Assembly: GCA_028712155.1 (NCBI GenBank)
Contig: JAQTQO010000010.1
Span: 1-41,847, forward strand
Source: Patescibacteria group bacterium
Lineage (GTDB): Bacteria; Patescibacteriota; Patescibacteriia; Buchananbacterales; GWA2-38-13
Length of the DNA stretch: 41,847 nt
Reading direction: 5' to 3'
Shown here: piece by piece, positions 1 to 7,188 of the stretch
Layout: every line of letters starts with the position of its first letter
How positions within the stretch are numbered: position 1 is the stretch's first letter
The notes under the pieces: generated by a model
What the model saw: only the letters and a program-made list of their open reading frames with translations
What the model was told of the DNA's origin: nothing
The model's database searches: none
Program-made: the position numbers and the translations under genes

Positions 1-1473
1 GCCGGTCTCCTCCATGCGGTCACCGACTGCGGTGCCGGCGGACTGTCGTCAGCCATCGGCGAGATGGGGCAAACGATCGGCGCCCGGGTGGAGCTCTCAC
101 AAGTCCCGCTCAAGTACTCTGGCCTCGCGCCCTGGGAAATCTGGATCTCTGAAGCCCAGGAGCGCATGGTCATCGCGGTGGCGCCGGACAACGTGCCAGC
201 GGTACTCGGCATCTGCCTGCTCCACAACGTCGAAGCTACGGTGCTCGGCAAGTTCACCGGTGACAAAAAACTCGTCGTCACATTCAATGGCCAGGTCGTG
301 TGCGACCTGACCATGGAGTTTCTCCACCGCGGTCTGCCGCAACGCGTCATGGTCGGCACATACACGCAACCGACGTACGCCGTGCCGGTCGTTCCCCAAC
401 CGTCCGACGCTACTGCCTGGGCCCACCTCTACCGCAAAGTCATGGCGCACCCCAACATCTGCTCGAAAGAGCCCATCGTGCGCCAGTACGACCACACGGT
501 CCAGGGGACCGGCGCGCTTCCGTCGTACGGTGGCGTGCGCCATGACGGTCCCAACGATGCCGTCGTACTCGCCCCGATACCGGGCAAGCCCTACGGCCTG
601 GTCATCGGTCACGGCCTGCACCCCGCGCTCAACCGACTCGACCCCTACCGCGGCAGCCTGTGGGCGGCCGCCGAAGCCATTGCCAACTGCGTGGCGGTCG
701 GCGGCGACCCCGCAACCATCGGCCTGATCGACAACTTCATCTGGCCCAAGCCCAAGGACGAGTGGCTCGGCCGGCTCGACGCGGCCGTGGATGCGTGCGT
801 GGATGTGATGCACGCGTTCGAACGGCCGTTCGTCTCCGGCAAGGACTCGCTTTCGGGCACCTACCGGGGCCCGACCGGTGAAATCCACATCCCGCCGGTC
901 CTCTGCATCTCCGCGTTCGGCCGCATTCCCGACGTTTCCCGTACCGTAACGGCGGACTTCAAGCGCGAAAATTCGTACATCGTGCTGGTCGGCCACCTCA
1001 ACCCGAACGCCATGGGCGGCTCAGTCTACCTCGACGTTCTCGGCGGCCTGCCCGCTGCTCCGGTTCCCAACGTCCCGCTCGACGAGCTGCCGGGCCGTTT
1101 CCGGCAACTGCACAACGCCATCGTGAGCAGCGGCATCCTCGCGGCACACGACATCAGCGAAGGCGGCGTCGCCGTCACCCTGGCCGAGATGTGCTTCGGC
1201 GGTAACTGCGGCGCCACGGTCGACCTCGCCGCGCTCGGCGAAGGCCGGCCGGACCTGCTGTTCTTCAACGAGATGGCCGGCTGTTTCCTGGTCGAAATCG
1301 CCCCCTCGCGGCATCCGGCCAGCGTGCTGGGCAGCCTCCCCTACTCGATACTCGGCCGCACGACGTCCTGGCCGGTCATCCGTCTTGTCACCGGCGAGAG
1401 TCAGCTGTGCGAGATTCGAACCGACGACCTCAAGGCAGCCTGGCAGCGGCCGCTGCAGGAGGTGTTTCCATGA
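1..1473 (+). CDS. purL: Phosphoribosylformylglycinamidine synthase subunit PurL, 5' end outside window
   Basis: The reading frame is open from the first base, so only the last 490 residues of this AIRS-fold synthase are present. PurL converts FGAR, ATP and the ammonia delivered by PurQ into FGAM in purine synthesis. Visible marks are the stretch around VTDCGAGGLSSAIGEMG at the extreme start, the glycine-rich LDPYRGSLWAAAEAIANCVAVGGDP block, the FVSGKDSLSGTY block, and the second AIRS half with AHDISEGGVAVTLAEM. The ATG at 64 lies inside a conserved block and is not the true start. The stop overlaps the purQ start (ATGA at 1470-1473), which suggests translational coupling. No glutaminase domain is fused, so it is the small PurL type that needs a separate PurQ and normally PurS. 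Confidence 0.95.
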   Translation, partial: AGLLHAVTDCGAGGLSSAIGEMGQTIGARVELSQVPLKYSGLAPWEIWISEAQERMVIAVAPDNVPAVLGICLLHNVEATVLGKFTGDKKLVVTFNGQVVCDLTMEFLHRGLPQRVMVGTYTQPTYAVPVVPQPSDATAWAHLYRKVMAHPNICSKEPIVRQYDHTVQGTGALPSYGGVRHDGPNDAVVLAPIPGKPYGLVIGHGLHPALNRLDPYRGSLWAAAEAIANCVAVGGDPATIGLIDNFIWPKPKDEWLGRLDAAVDACVDVMHAFERPFVSGKDSLSGTYRGPTGEIHIPPVLCISAFGRIPDVSRTVTADFKRENSYIVLVGHLNPNAMGGSVYLDVLGGLPAAPVPNVPLDELPGRFRQLHNAIVSSGILAAHDISEGGVAVTLAEMCFGGNCGATVDLAALGEGRPDLLFFNEMAGCFLVEIAPSRHPASVLGSLPYSILGRTTSWPVIRLVTGESQLCEIRTDDLKAAWQRPLQEVFP

Positions 1474-2285
1474 CCCCACCCCGCGTCTGCATCCTCTACA
1501 CCGACGGCACCAACTGTGACGTCGAGACCACTACGGCTTTCAAGATGGCCGGCGGTACACCCGAACACATCCACGTCAACCAGTTGCGCGACGGCTCGCG
1601 CAAACTTTCCGACTACCAGATTATCGTCATCTCCGGCGGGTTCTCGTACGGCGACGACATTCGCGCCGGCCAAATCCTGGCCACCGAGCTGGTCACGATG
1701 CTGGTCTGCCAACTGCGCGAGTTCGTTGAAGGCGGCGGGTTGATCTTGGGCATCTGCAACGGTTTCCAGGTGCTCGTCCGCACGGGTCTGCTGCCGTTCA
1801 ACACGCTCGGGCAACCGTCCGTCTCGCTCACCGTCAACGACAGCGGCAAGTTTGAATGCCGCTGGGTCCGGCTCGGTGTCGAAAACACACGCTGCGTCTT
1901 CACGTGCGGCATGGAGCATGAAGGCACGACCGTGCCGGCTCCGCGAGGCCTGCGCACGCTGTGGGGCAGGATCGAACTGCCGGTAGCGCACAAGGAAGGC
2001 AAGTTCATTGCCGATTCCGACACCATCGCTCGCATCGAACGCGAGGGGCTGGTGGCGCTCCGCTACGATGATGCCGATGGCATCGCGACGGCATACCCTG
2101 CCAACCCGAACGGCTCGATCAACGGCATCGCCGGCATCTGCGATTCAACCGGCCGCATCTTGGGCCTGATGCCCCACCCCGAACGTTTCGTCGTGCTGAC
2201 GCAACACCCCAACTGGCGGCGTCCCGGATATGTCGCCCCCTATGGCCTGCGGTTCTTCCTCAACGCCGTGAAGTTCTTCGCCTGA
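1470..2285 (+). CDS. purQ: Phosphoribosylformylglycinamidine synthase subunit PurQ (glutaminase)
   Basis: A 271-residue class I glutamine amidotransferase that supplies ammonia to PurL. The TDGTNCDVET start, the SGGFSYGDDIRAG block, the nucleophile Cys96 in LGICNGFQVL, and the C-terminal MPHPER with the His-Glu pair give the expected triad. The start is the ATG at 1470, which overlaps the purL stop and is preceded by AGGAGG at 1457-1462; the longer upstream frame lies inside purL. At 271 residues it is longer than the ~225-residue Gram-positive PurQ and nearer the archaeal-type or long forms. A terminator follows directly, so purL-purQ end a transcript here. Confidence 0.96.
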   Translation: MTPPRVCILYTDGTNCDVETTTAFKMAGGTPEHIHVNQLRDGSRKLSDYQIIVISGGFSYGDDIRAGQILATELVTMLVCQLREFVEGGGLILGICNGFQVLVRTGLLPFNTLGQPSVSLTVNDSGKFECRWVRLGVENTRCVFTCGMEHEGTTVPAPRGLRTLWGRIELPVAHKEGKFIADSDTIARIEREGLVALRYDDADGIATAYPANPNGSINGIAGICDSTGRILGLMPHPERFVVLTQHPNWRRPGYVAPYGLRFFLNAVKFFA

Positions 2286-2339
2286 TCTTTCGTTGTCCGT
2301 CGGCGGAAATCCATACCGCTGACACTTCAACTTTCAACC

Positions 2340-2374
2340 ATCGGCTGACGCCTGCGCGTTCAGCCGATTTTTTT
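2340..2374 (+). terminator. Rho-independent terminator after purQ
   Basis: ATCGGCTGA at 2340-2348 pairs with TCAGCCGAT at 2360-2368 and is followed by seven T. It lies 55 nt after the purQ stop. Confidence 0.85.
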
Positions 2375-2380
2375 ATGCAT

Positions 2381-2417
2381 AATAAATGGGGCGGGTTCCG
2401 GTGTGGAACTCCGCCCC
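2381..2417 (-). terminator. Minus-strand terminator-like hairpin, convergent with the purQ terminator
   Basis: GGGGCGG and GTTCC (2388-2399) pair with GGAAC and CCGCCCC (2405-2417), a 12-bp stem with one unpaired base. On the minus strand it is followed by ATTTATTATG, a weak U tract. It ends the short minus-strand unit driven from 2669-2698. Confidence 0.6.
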
Positions 2418-2454
2418 AGTGTCCCTTCGATGATGATGGAGCTTCAGTGAAGAG

Positions 2455-2493
2455 CTACATCTTCTCGATCTTCGTGACGTCCGTCAAACGCAT
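2455..2493 (-). CDS. Possible 12-residue peptide
   Basis: A 12-codon frame, MRLTDVTKIEKM then TAG, lies between a strong anti-SD match (GGGGAGGTGA) and the terminator at 2381-2417. The gap from GGAGG to ATG is about 13 nt, longer than ideal, so translation is doubtful. It is listed because the promoter, leader, SD, frame and terminator form a complete unit. The alternative is a purely structural small RNA. Confidence 0.25.
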   Translation of the reverse strand: MRLTDVTKIEKM

Positions 2494-2579
2494 CCGTTTC
2501 GCGTCACCTCCCCAAAAAGTACCAACGTACAACGTACCGTGAATGGCAACTCGCCACCCCGAGTGACGAGTCGCCCCGG

Positions 2580-2600
2580 CTACAACAGCTTGTGGGCCAT
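2580..2600 (-). CDS. Possible 6-residue leader peptide
   Basis: ATG plus five codons and a stop (MAHKLL) begins 4 nt after GGAGG, an ideal SD. It lies early in the transcript from the promoter at 2669-2698 and ahead of the second tiny frame. It could be a leader peptide whose translation affects the downstream hairpin (GGCGACTCG pairing with CGAGTTGCC on the minus strand). This short a frame can arise by chance. Confidence 0.3.
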   Translation of the reverse strand: MAHKLL

Positions 2601-2668
2601 AAATCCTCCATGGTTCTCTGGAATTTCCAGACCGGTATCACCCGGCTGGGGCCAACAACACTACCTTC

Positions 2669-2698
2669 AGTATAAATAATCGAGCAAGCCTGCGTCAA
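2669..2698 (-). promoter_or_regulatory. Sigma70-type promoter of a short minus-strand unit
   Basis: Minus strand TTGACG, 18-nt spacer, TATACT. The -35 directly abuts the T-run of the terminator of the preceding minus-strand unit (2699-2734), so the two units are stacked head to tail. Confidence 0.65.
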
Positions 2699-2734
2699 TA
2701 AAAAGAAAGGGGCGAGGTCGCGATGACCCGCCCC
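2699..2734 (-). terminator. Minus-strand terminator after the 16-residue peptide
   Basis: GGGGCG (2709-2714) and GGTC pair with GACC and CGCCCC (2725-2734), then TTTCTTTTTATT on the minus strand. Confidence 0.75.
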
Positions 2735-2772
2735 AGAGGGGTTTACTGGAGATTCCCAGTTCTTCTTCTTGC

Positions 2773-2823
2773 CTAGGAAGAGCTCCGACCCTCCTTCACG
2801 AACCGGAAGATGATTTTCTTCAT
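2773..2823 (-). CDS. Possible 16-residue basic peptide
   Basis: The frame MKKIIFRFVKEGRSSS begins after AGGAGGTTGTGAGAGG on the minus strand, with SD GGAGG 10 nt before the ATG. It is followed by the terminator at 2699-2734 and preceded by a promoter at 2890-2918, so the transcript of about 180 nt carries essentially only this frame. The peptide has a hydrophobic/basic N-terminal half. No homology is recognised; it could be a tiny membrane-active peptide, a leader peptide, or a chance frame in a small RNA. Confidence 0.4.
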   Translation of the reverse strand: MKKIIFRFVKEGRSSS

Positions 2824-2889
2824 CCTCTCACAACCTCCTGCACCAAAGGACAGGAAACGTGAAACCGGGAGATCCCGGACAATACCCGC

Positions 2890-2918
2890 ATCGTACCAAA
2901 AAACATCCGCGCCGACAA
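2890..2918 (-). promoter_or_regulatory. Putative promoter for the 16-residue peptide unit
   Basis: Minus strand TTGTCG, 17-nt spacer, TACGAT. Each box has four consensus positions. Its position about 65 nt upstream of the SD and the terminator downstream support it. Confidence 0.45.
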
Positions 2919-3036
2919 ACCGACAACGGCAGCATCGTATCGGAAACAACCGCCAGGCGACGTCATCCGCCGCCACCCGGACCGCATCCAGACAAGTTGC
3001 GATGACGCGAAAACCTTGCTAAGGTAAAAACCCGCT

Positions 3037-3055
3037 GCGGAAAACCGTTTTCCGC
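3037..3055. repeat. Perfect 8-bp hairpin ahead of purN
   Basis: GCGGAAAA, CCG loop, TTTTCCGC. It lies 48 nt before the purN ATG, beyond the SD, and has no adjacent T-run on the plus strand. It may shape the purN leader. The rest of 2919-3102 shows nothing else recognisable. Confidence 0.5.
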
Positions 3056-3102
3056 TCAGGGAAGCCATTCTTTGACAACCCATTGATGGAGGTATTGAAC
3101 GT

Positions 3103-3816
3103 ATGGGAACACCACTCCGTTTAGCCCTGCTGATTTCCGGCGGAGGCACGACCATGGAGGCGATCATCAAAGCCTGCCAAGACGGCGGCCTGCTCTATGG
3201 CAAGATCCAACCCGCCGTGGTCATCGCCAGTCGGCCGGATGCCGGCGGCATTGCCAAGGCGAAATGGCAAGGCATCCGGACTCGCGTAGTCGTCCCGTGC
3301 CAGCCGGCGGAGCGGTTCGGCGAACAGATCCTGGCGGTCTGCCGGGAATTCGGAGTCGACCATGTTGGCCAGTACGGCTGGCTGCCGATGACGCCGGAAA
3401 TCGTCATCGCGGCCTACCCGCGAGCACTCACCAACCAGCACCCCGCGCCGCCGGAGTTCGGCGGCAAGGGCATGCACGGCAAGGCCCCGCACTGCGCCGT
3501 GATCGAGTTCCAGCGCGCCGTTGGCTGGCGCGACCCGTGGACCGAGGCCATCTGCCAGTGGGTCGCACCGGGTGCGTACGATACCGGTGCGGTCCTCTAC
3601 CGGCTGATCGTTCCGCTCTTCTGCGACGACGACACCGACACGCTGGCAACTCGCGTGCTGCCGGTCGAGTGGCTGGTGCAGATCCAGGCGCTCGAGCTGT
3701 TCGCGAACGAACGGCTGCACGAACTGCCGCCACGTCAGCCGCTGGTGCGCCCGAACGAGATGCCGCTGCTGGAAATGTGCAAAGGCATCGCCCGCGAGCG
3801 CTACCCGAACGGATAG
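3103..3816 (+). CDS. purN: Phosphoribosylglycinamide formyltransferase PurN-like
   Basis: A 237-residue formyltransferase that should transfer a formyl group from 10-formyl-THF to GAR in purine synthesis. The N-terminal LALLISGGGTTMEAII matches the substrate-binding loop. Asn111 and His113 (NQHPAPPEFGG) and Asp160 (AYDTGAVL) fit the catalytic Asn-His-Asp triad. The usual NIHPSLLP is NQHPAPPE, and the His-Asp spacing is about 11 residues longer than in E. coli PurN, so it is a divergent branch. GGAGG lies 10 nt before the ATG. It sits 39 nt upstream of purD, presumably in one transcript. Confidence 0.85.
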   Translation: MGTPLRLALLISGGGTTMEAIIKACQDGGLLYGKIQPAVVIASRPDAGGIAKAKWQGIRTRVVVPCQPAERFGEQILAVCREFGVDHVGQYGWLPMTPEIVIAAYPRALTNQHPAPPEFGGKGMHGKAPHCAVIEFQRAVGWRDPWTEAICQWVAPGAYDTGAVLYRLIVPLFCDDDTDTLATRVLPVEWLVQIQALELFANERLHELPPRQPLVRPNEMPLLEMCKGIARERYPNG

Positions 3817-3855
3817 TTCAATGGAAACCTCTGAAACACAGGAAAGGAGCACAAC

Positions 3856-5154
3856 GTGCAAAAGGAAAAACCGGACAAACTCCGGATTCTAGTCGTCGGC
3901 AGTGGCGGCCGCGAGCATGCGCTTGTGCGCAAGCTCAAGCGAGACGGCGCCGAGGTGTTCTGCGCGCCCGGCAACGCCGGCATCGCGCGGCACGCCAAGC
4001 TCGTCAACATCAAGGCGACCGACCTCATCAAGCTCGGCGCGTTCGCCACAGTCGAGCACATCAACCTGACCGTGGTCGGCCCCGAAGCGCCGCTCGCTGC
4101 AGGCATCGTGGACTACTTCCGGGGCCTGAACCTGACGATCTTTGGCCCGACCGCGGCCGCGGCCAAGCTCGAAAGCAGCAAGGCATGGGCTACAACGTTC
4201 ATGACCAAGCACCGCATCCCGCACCCCCAGTCAGTAGTCTGCCGTGACGCGGCATCGGCCTGCGTCATCCTCGAACGCTCGGTTGGTCCGGTGGTCATCA
4301 AGGCCGACGGACTGGCCTCCGGCAAGGGCGTCTTCATCGTGCGCAGTCTCAAGGAAGCCCAGGATGTCATTGACCGGCTCATGGTCAAGCGCGAACTCGG
4401 CGACGCCGGCAAGCGCGTCGTCATCCAGGATTTCCTGAAAGGCCGCGAGGCTTCCTGCATGGCCATCACTGATGGCACAAGCGTCCTGGCGCTGCCGCTC
4501 GCGCGCGACTACAAGCCCGCTAATCCCGGCAAAGATGCCCCGATGACCGGCGGCATGGGCGCGTACTTGCCGCTCCCGGACGTTTCGCCTCAGCTCGAAG
4601 AACAGATCCTCACGACCATCATCTTCCCCACCCTGAGCGCCATGTGCGCCGAGGAGAATCCATTCACCGGCGTGCTGTACGCCGGACTGATGCTCACCGA
4701 CGACGGCCCCAAGGTGCTCGAGTTCAACGTCCGGTTCGGCGACCCGGAAACCCAGGCCGTACTCGCGCGGCTCAAGTCGAGCCTCGCCGACATCCTGTGG
4801 GCAGCCGCAACCGGCACGCTCGACGAACTCTCGCCGCCCGAGTGGAGCTCAGACGACGCCGTGTGCGTGGTCGCCGCGTCCGATGGCTACCCCGGCAAGC
4901 CCAAAACGGGCTACATCATCAACGGCCTGTCGGCGGCCGAGACCGAATTCGATAGCGATGACATGCACATCCTCCACGCCGGCACCATCCGCACCGATGA
5001 AAGCGGCGACTACCTCAATGCAGGCGGCCGCGCACTAAACGCGGTTGCCACCGGTGGCAGCTGGAAACTGGCCCGCGAAAAAGCCTACGGCCTGCTCACC
5101 ATGTTCAACTTCCCCGGCATGTGGTACCGCCGCGACATCGCCGAAGGTCTATAA
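3856..5154 (+). CDS. purD: Phosphoribosylamine-glycine ligase PurD
   Basis: A 432-residue ATP-grasp ligase that makes GAR from phosphoribosylamine, glycine and ATP. ILVVGSGGREHALVRKL opens the N-domain, GPEAPLAAGIVDYF follows, then the ATP-grasp stretch KADGLASGKGVFIV, the GGMGAYLPLP block, and LEFNVRFGDPETQAVL with metal-binding Glu and Asn. The start is GTG at 3856 with AAGGAG 7 nt upstream. Length matches the family (about 420-430). A terminator follows at 5192. purN and purD run in the reverse of pathway order, and neither purM nor purF is in the window. Confidence 0.96.
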   Translation: MQKEKPDKLRILVVGSGGREHALVRKLKRDGAEVFCAPGNAGIARHAKLVNIKATDLIKLGAFATVEHINLTVVGPEAPLAAGIVDYFRGLNLTIFGPTAAAAKLESSKAWATTFMTKHRIPHPQSVVCRDAASACVILERSVGPVVIKADGLASGKGVFIVRSLKEAQDVIDRLMVKRELGDAGKRVVIQDFLKGREASCMAITDGTSVLALPLARDYKPANPGKDAPMTGGMGAYLPLPDVSPQLEEQILTTIIFPTLSAMCAEENPFTGVLYAGLMLTDDGPKVLEFNVRFGDPETQAVLARLKSSLADILWAAATGTLDELSPPEWSSDDAVCVVAASDGYPGKPKTGYIINGLSAAETEFDSDDMHILHAGTIRTDESGDYLNAGGRALNAVATGGSWKLAREKAYGLLTMFNFPGMWYRRDIAEGL

Positions 5155-5191
5155 ACTTTCAACAGCCAACTGCTCTTCGATCACTTGTCCG

Positions 5192-5225
5192 TGGCAAGGG
5201 GGAAAACTCTCTTGCCATTTTTTTT
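5192..5225 (+). terminator. Rho-independent terminator after purD
   Basis: TGGCAAG (5192-5198) pairs with CTTGCCA (5211-5217), followed by a run of eight T. Confidence 0.85.
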
Positions 5226-5227
5226 AT

Positions 5228-5378
5228 TAAAAAAAGCGGGTGGTCAGCATCGTAGCCAACCACCCTTCCGACTATTGCAGAAACTCGAGAAGGACCACCT
5301 TCCGCCTGGTCATGAAAGTTCCCTTTCATGAAAGTCGCCGTCTCGACGTACCAAGGAGCATCGTAGGCCCCTACCACA
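5228..5378 (-). ncRNA. Candidate small RNA of about 140 nt
   Basis: It lies between a plausible promoter (5385-5413) and a terminator in which GGGTGGT (5238-5244) pairs with ACCACCC (5259-5265), followed on the minus strand by GCTTTTTTT. The body holds a CTTTCATGAAAG palindrome with CTTTCATGA repeated 13 nt on, and the word CTACGATGCT near both ends. No frame has a usable SD. It matches no RNA family I can name. The gap between purD and the VIT-like gene holds nothing else. Confidence 0.5.
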
Positions 5379-5384
5379 AATTGG

Positions 5385-5413
5385 AGTCTACGGTATAGTA
5401 CGCCGTACGTCAA
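5385..5413 (-). promoter_or_regulatory. Promoter of the candidate small RNA
   Basis: Minus strand TTGACG, 17-nt spacer, TAGACT. A TATACC lies in the spacer but is only 10 nt from the -35. Confidence 0.45.
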
Positions 5414-5502
5414 TACCCCATTGGGGATAGGCAAAAACGGTTTCGCCGCCCGGTTAAATTTCGTGTATAATTAAACGAAAGGCGAGATTTTCTCCCTTGA
5501 CT

Positions 5503-6249
5503 ATGCCAAAACGCAACGGGGCTGGCCCGGCCACACATGACGAAGCGGACCGTCTCCAGCGCAGCGTCAGCGGCGCGTACCTGGGTAACTTCATCCTGGG
5601 CGCCAACGACGGCCTGGTGACGACGTTCGCGGTGGTCGCGGGCGCGAGCGGCGCCAAGCTGACAGCGGCAATCGTCATCATTTTCGGGCTGGCGAACCTC
5701 CTGGCCGACGGAATGTCCATGGGCCTGGGCAACTACCTCGGCCGGCGTTCCGAGCTGGATTACCACCGCCGGCAACGCCAGCACGAACACGACGAAGTGG
5801 AACGGTTCCCCGGCCACGAAGCGCAAGAGGTGCGCGAGGCGTTCCAGCGGTGGGGGTTTTCCGGACCCCGGCTCGAGGAGGCGGTGCAAACCATCACCAA
5901 CGATAAAAAACGCTGGGTCGATTTCATGATGCGCCAAGAGCTCCACATCATTGAAAACCAGCCGGCCAGCCCCGCCCGGCAAGGACTGGTGACGTTCGCG
6001 GCGTTTGTTGCCATCGGCATCATTCCCATCCTGCCGTACTTCGTCGGCCTCAACGGAACGCGGGCGCTCTGGAGCTCGGCGCTGCTGACCGCGGGGAGTT
6101 TGTTCGCCGTTGGCGCCTCGCGCAGCGCCATCACCGTTCAAAAATGGTACTGGGGCGGCGTGCAGATGCTGCTGGTCGGCGGCAGCGCGGCGGCGGTCGC
6201 GTACCTGGTCGGCTTCGTAATGGAACGATTCGTTGGAGCGACCATCTAA
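5503..6249 (+). CDS. VIT/CCC1-family iron or manganese transporter
   Basis: A 248-residue membrane protein of the vacuolar iron transporter family, which exports Fe2+ or Mn2+ from the cytosol. The N-terminal NFILGANDGLVTTFAVVAGASGA and the next helix with LADGMSMGLGNYLG are the family marks. A charged cytosolic segment (about residues 80-155, rich in Glu/His, likely the metal-collecting domain) follows, then three more hydrophobic segments, giving five helices. The ATG at 5503 is preferred over the in-frame TTG at 5497. A TATAAT box at 5466-5471 gives a leader of about 25 nt with no clear SD. It converges with the mutY-like gene, leaving 13 nt between the stops. Confidence 0.88.
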   Translation: MPKRNGAGPATHDEADRLQRSVSGAYLGNFILGANDGLVTTFAVVAGASGAKLTAAIVIIFGLANLLADGMSMGLGNYLGRRSELDYHRRQRQHEHDEVERFPGHEAQEVREAFQRWGFSGPRLEEAVQTITNDKKRWVDFMMRQELHIIENQPASPARQGLVTFAAFVAIGIIPILPYFVGLNGTRALWSSALLTAGSLFAVGASRSAITVQKWYWGGVQMLLVGGSAAAVAYLVGFVMERFVGATI

Positions 6250-6262
6250 CGGCGGGGAAATA

Positions 6263-7099
6263 TTACTGCGGGAGCCGGAGATAGCCACCCCGGATAACCA
6301 CGAGACCGTCGCGCTCCATCCGGCGCGTAATTTTTTTTACCTCGATCTCGGGAAGATGCAAGGGGTCGGCGACCGCGCGAAAGGACAAACGTTTACGCTG
6401 CAGCAGCATCCCGATGATTTTTCCGCGGTAGTAGCGCGAGGAACCGACATAGGCGCCCGGTTTTTTCCCGCGGGACTTCACGCCGGTTTTCCGGCTGGTC
6501 GCAACCATCCGGCCGTAATCCATCAGCGCGCTGTGCCATTCCCGTGCGCGGCCGGCGGGCATTGCCTGCAGCGCCACCGCTTCGAGGGCGCGGTGGTTGA
6601 GGTGGTGCGGTAATTTGAATTCGTGGATGAGCACGCGGCGGACGTTGACGTCAACGCACACCGTGTCAAAATTGCGGGCGAACACGTTAATGGCCGCAGC
6701 CGTATACGGCCCCACGCCGGGCAGCTGTCGCAAGAGAGCGGGGTCGCTTGGGATTTTACCGCCGTGCCGCTCTACGATCTGCTGCGCGCACTCCCGCAAA
6801 TGCAGCGCGCGGCGGTTGTACCCCAAGCCGGACCACAACGAAAGCAGTTCGCGGGTACGCGCCCGCGCCAGCGACCGGATGTTCGGGTACCGGCGGAGGA
6901 ACCGGCGGTACTTTGGCTCCACGCGCTCAACCTGCGTCTGTTGCAGCATGACCTCGGCAACCAGCACGCGGTACGGCGTAGGGTGCTGGCGCCAGATGAA
7001 ATCATGCTGCCCATGCCTGCGATACCAGGCAAACAGCCTACGCCGAACTCGCCGGATCGCCACCGGCGATAACGCAGGATAATTGACTGAAGGTTTCAT
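6263..7099 (-). CDS. mutY: MutY-like adenine DNA glycosylase without Fe-S cluster
   Basis: A 278-residue HhH-GPD glycosylase expected to remove adenine opposite 8-oxoguanine. AEVMLQQTQVERV places catalytic Glu49, GLGYNRRALHL follows, the helix-hairpin-helix is LPGVGPYTAAAI (126-137), and Asp150 in CVDVNVRRVL is the conserved aspartate. After this the four-cysteine Fe-S loop of E. coli MutY is absent: the segment TSRKTGVKSRGKK has no cysteine. The C-terminus (about 239-278) looks like a winged helix (VKKITRRMERDGLVVI then a wing) in place of the Nudix-like domain. The ATG at 7099 is chosen over the one at 7162 because a promoter (7161-7188) overlaps the latter. Confidence 0.85.
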   Translation of the reverse strand: MKPSVNYPALSPVAIRRVRRRLFAWYRRHGQHDFIWRQHPTPYRVLVAEVMLQQTQVERVEPKYRRFLRRYPNIRSLARARTRELLSLWSGLGYNRRALHLRECAQQIVERHGGKIPSDPALLRQLPGVGPYTAAAINVFARNFDTVCVDVNVRRVLIHEFKLPHHLNHRALEAVALQAMPAGRAREWHSALMDYGRMVATSRKTGVKSRGKKPGAYVGSSRYYRGKIIGMLLQRKRLSFRAVADPLHLPEIEVKKITRRMERDGLVVIRGGYLRLPQ

Positions 7100-7124
7100 A
7101 CTCTTTCCGTTTCTCCCCAAGGAG

Positions 7125-7153
7125 TTGCGGGACTGACGCAGTATCCGTATACT
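7125..7153 (+). promoter_or_regulatory. Promoter of the thrombospondin-repeat gene
   Basis: TTGCGG, 17-nt spacer, TATACT. The ATG at 7166 begins 12 nt after the -10, so the leader would be about five bases. Confidence 0.6.
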
Positions 7154-7160
7154 CAATGAC

Positions 7161-7188
7161 ATATTATGGCACCATCAGTATACCGCAA
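7161..7188 (-). promoter_or_regulatory. Putative promoter of the mutY-like gene
   Basis: Minus strand TTGCGG, 16-nt spacer, TAATAT. It faces the plus-strand promoter at 7125-7153, so each polymerase would have to cross the other's promoter. Confidence 0.4.

Noticed and set aside
2620-2660. GGGTGATACCGG on the minus strand, near the T-box motif GGGTGGTACCGCG
   Set aside because: The bulge needed to pair with a tRNA CCA end is altered (TGAT instead of TGGN), and no specifier or stem I is visible.
3264-4247. Plus-strand 327-codon frame across purN and purD
   Set aside because: It is Arg/Ala/Pro-rich and out of frame with two recognisable enzymes.
7100-7162. Longer start for the mutY-like gene at 7162
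   Set aside because: It overlaps the gene's own predicted -10 box and adds an unconserved basic extension.
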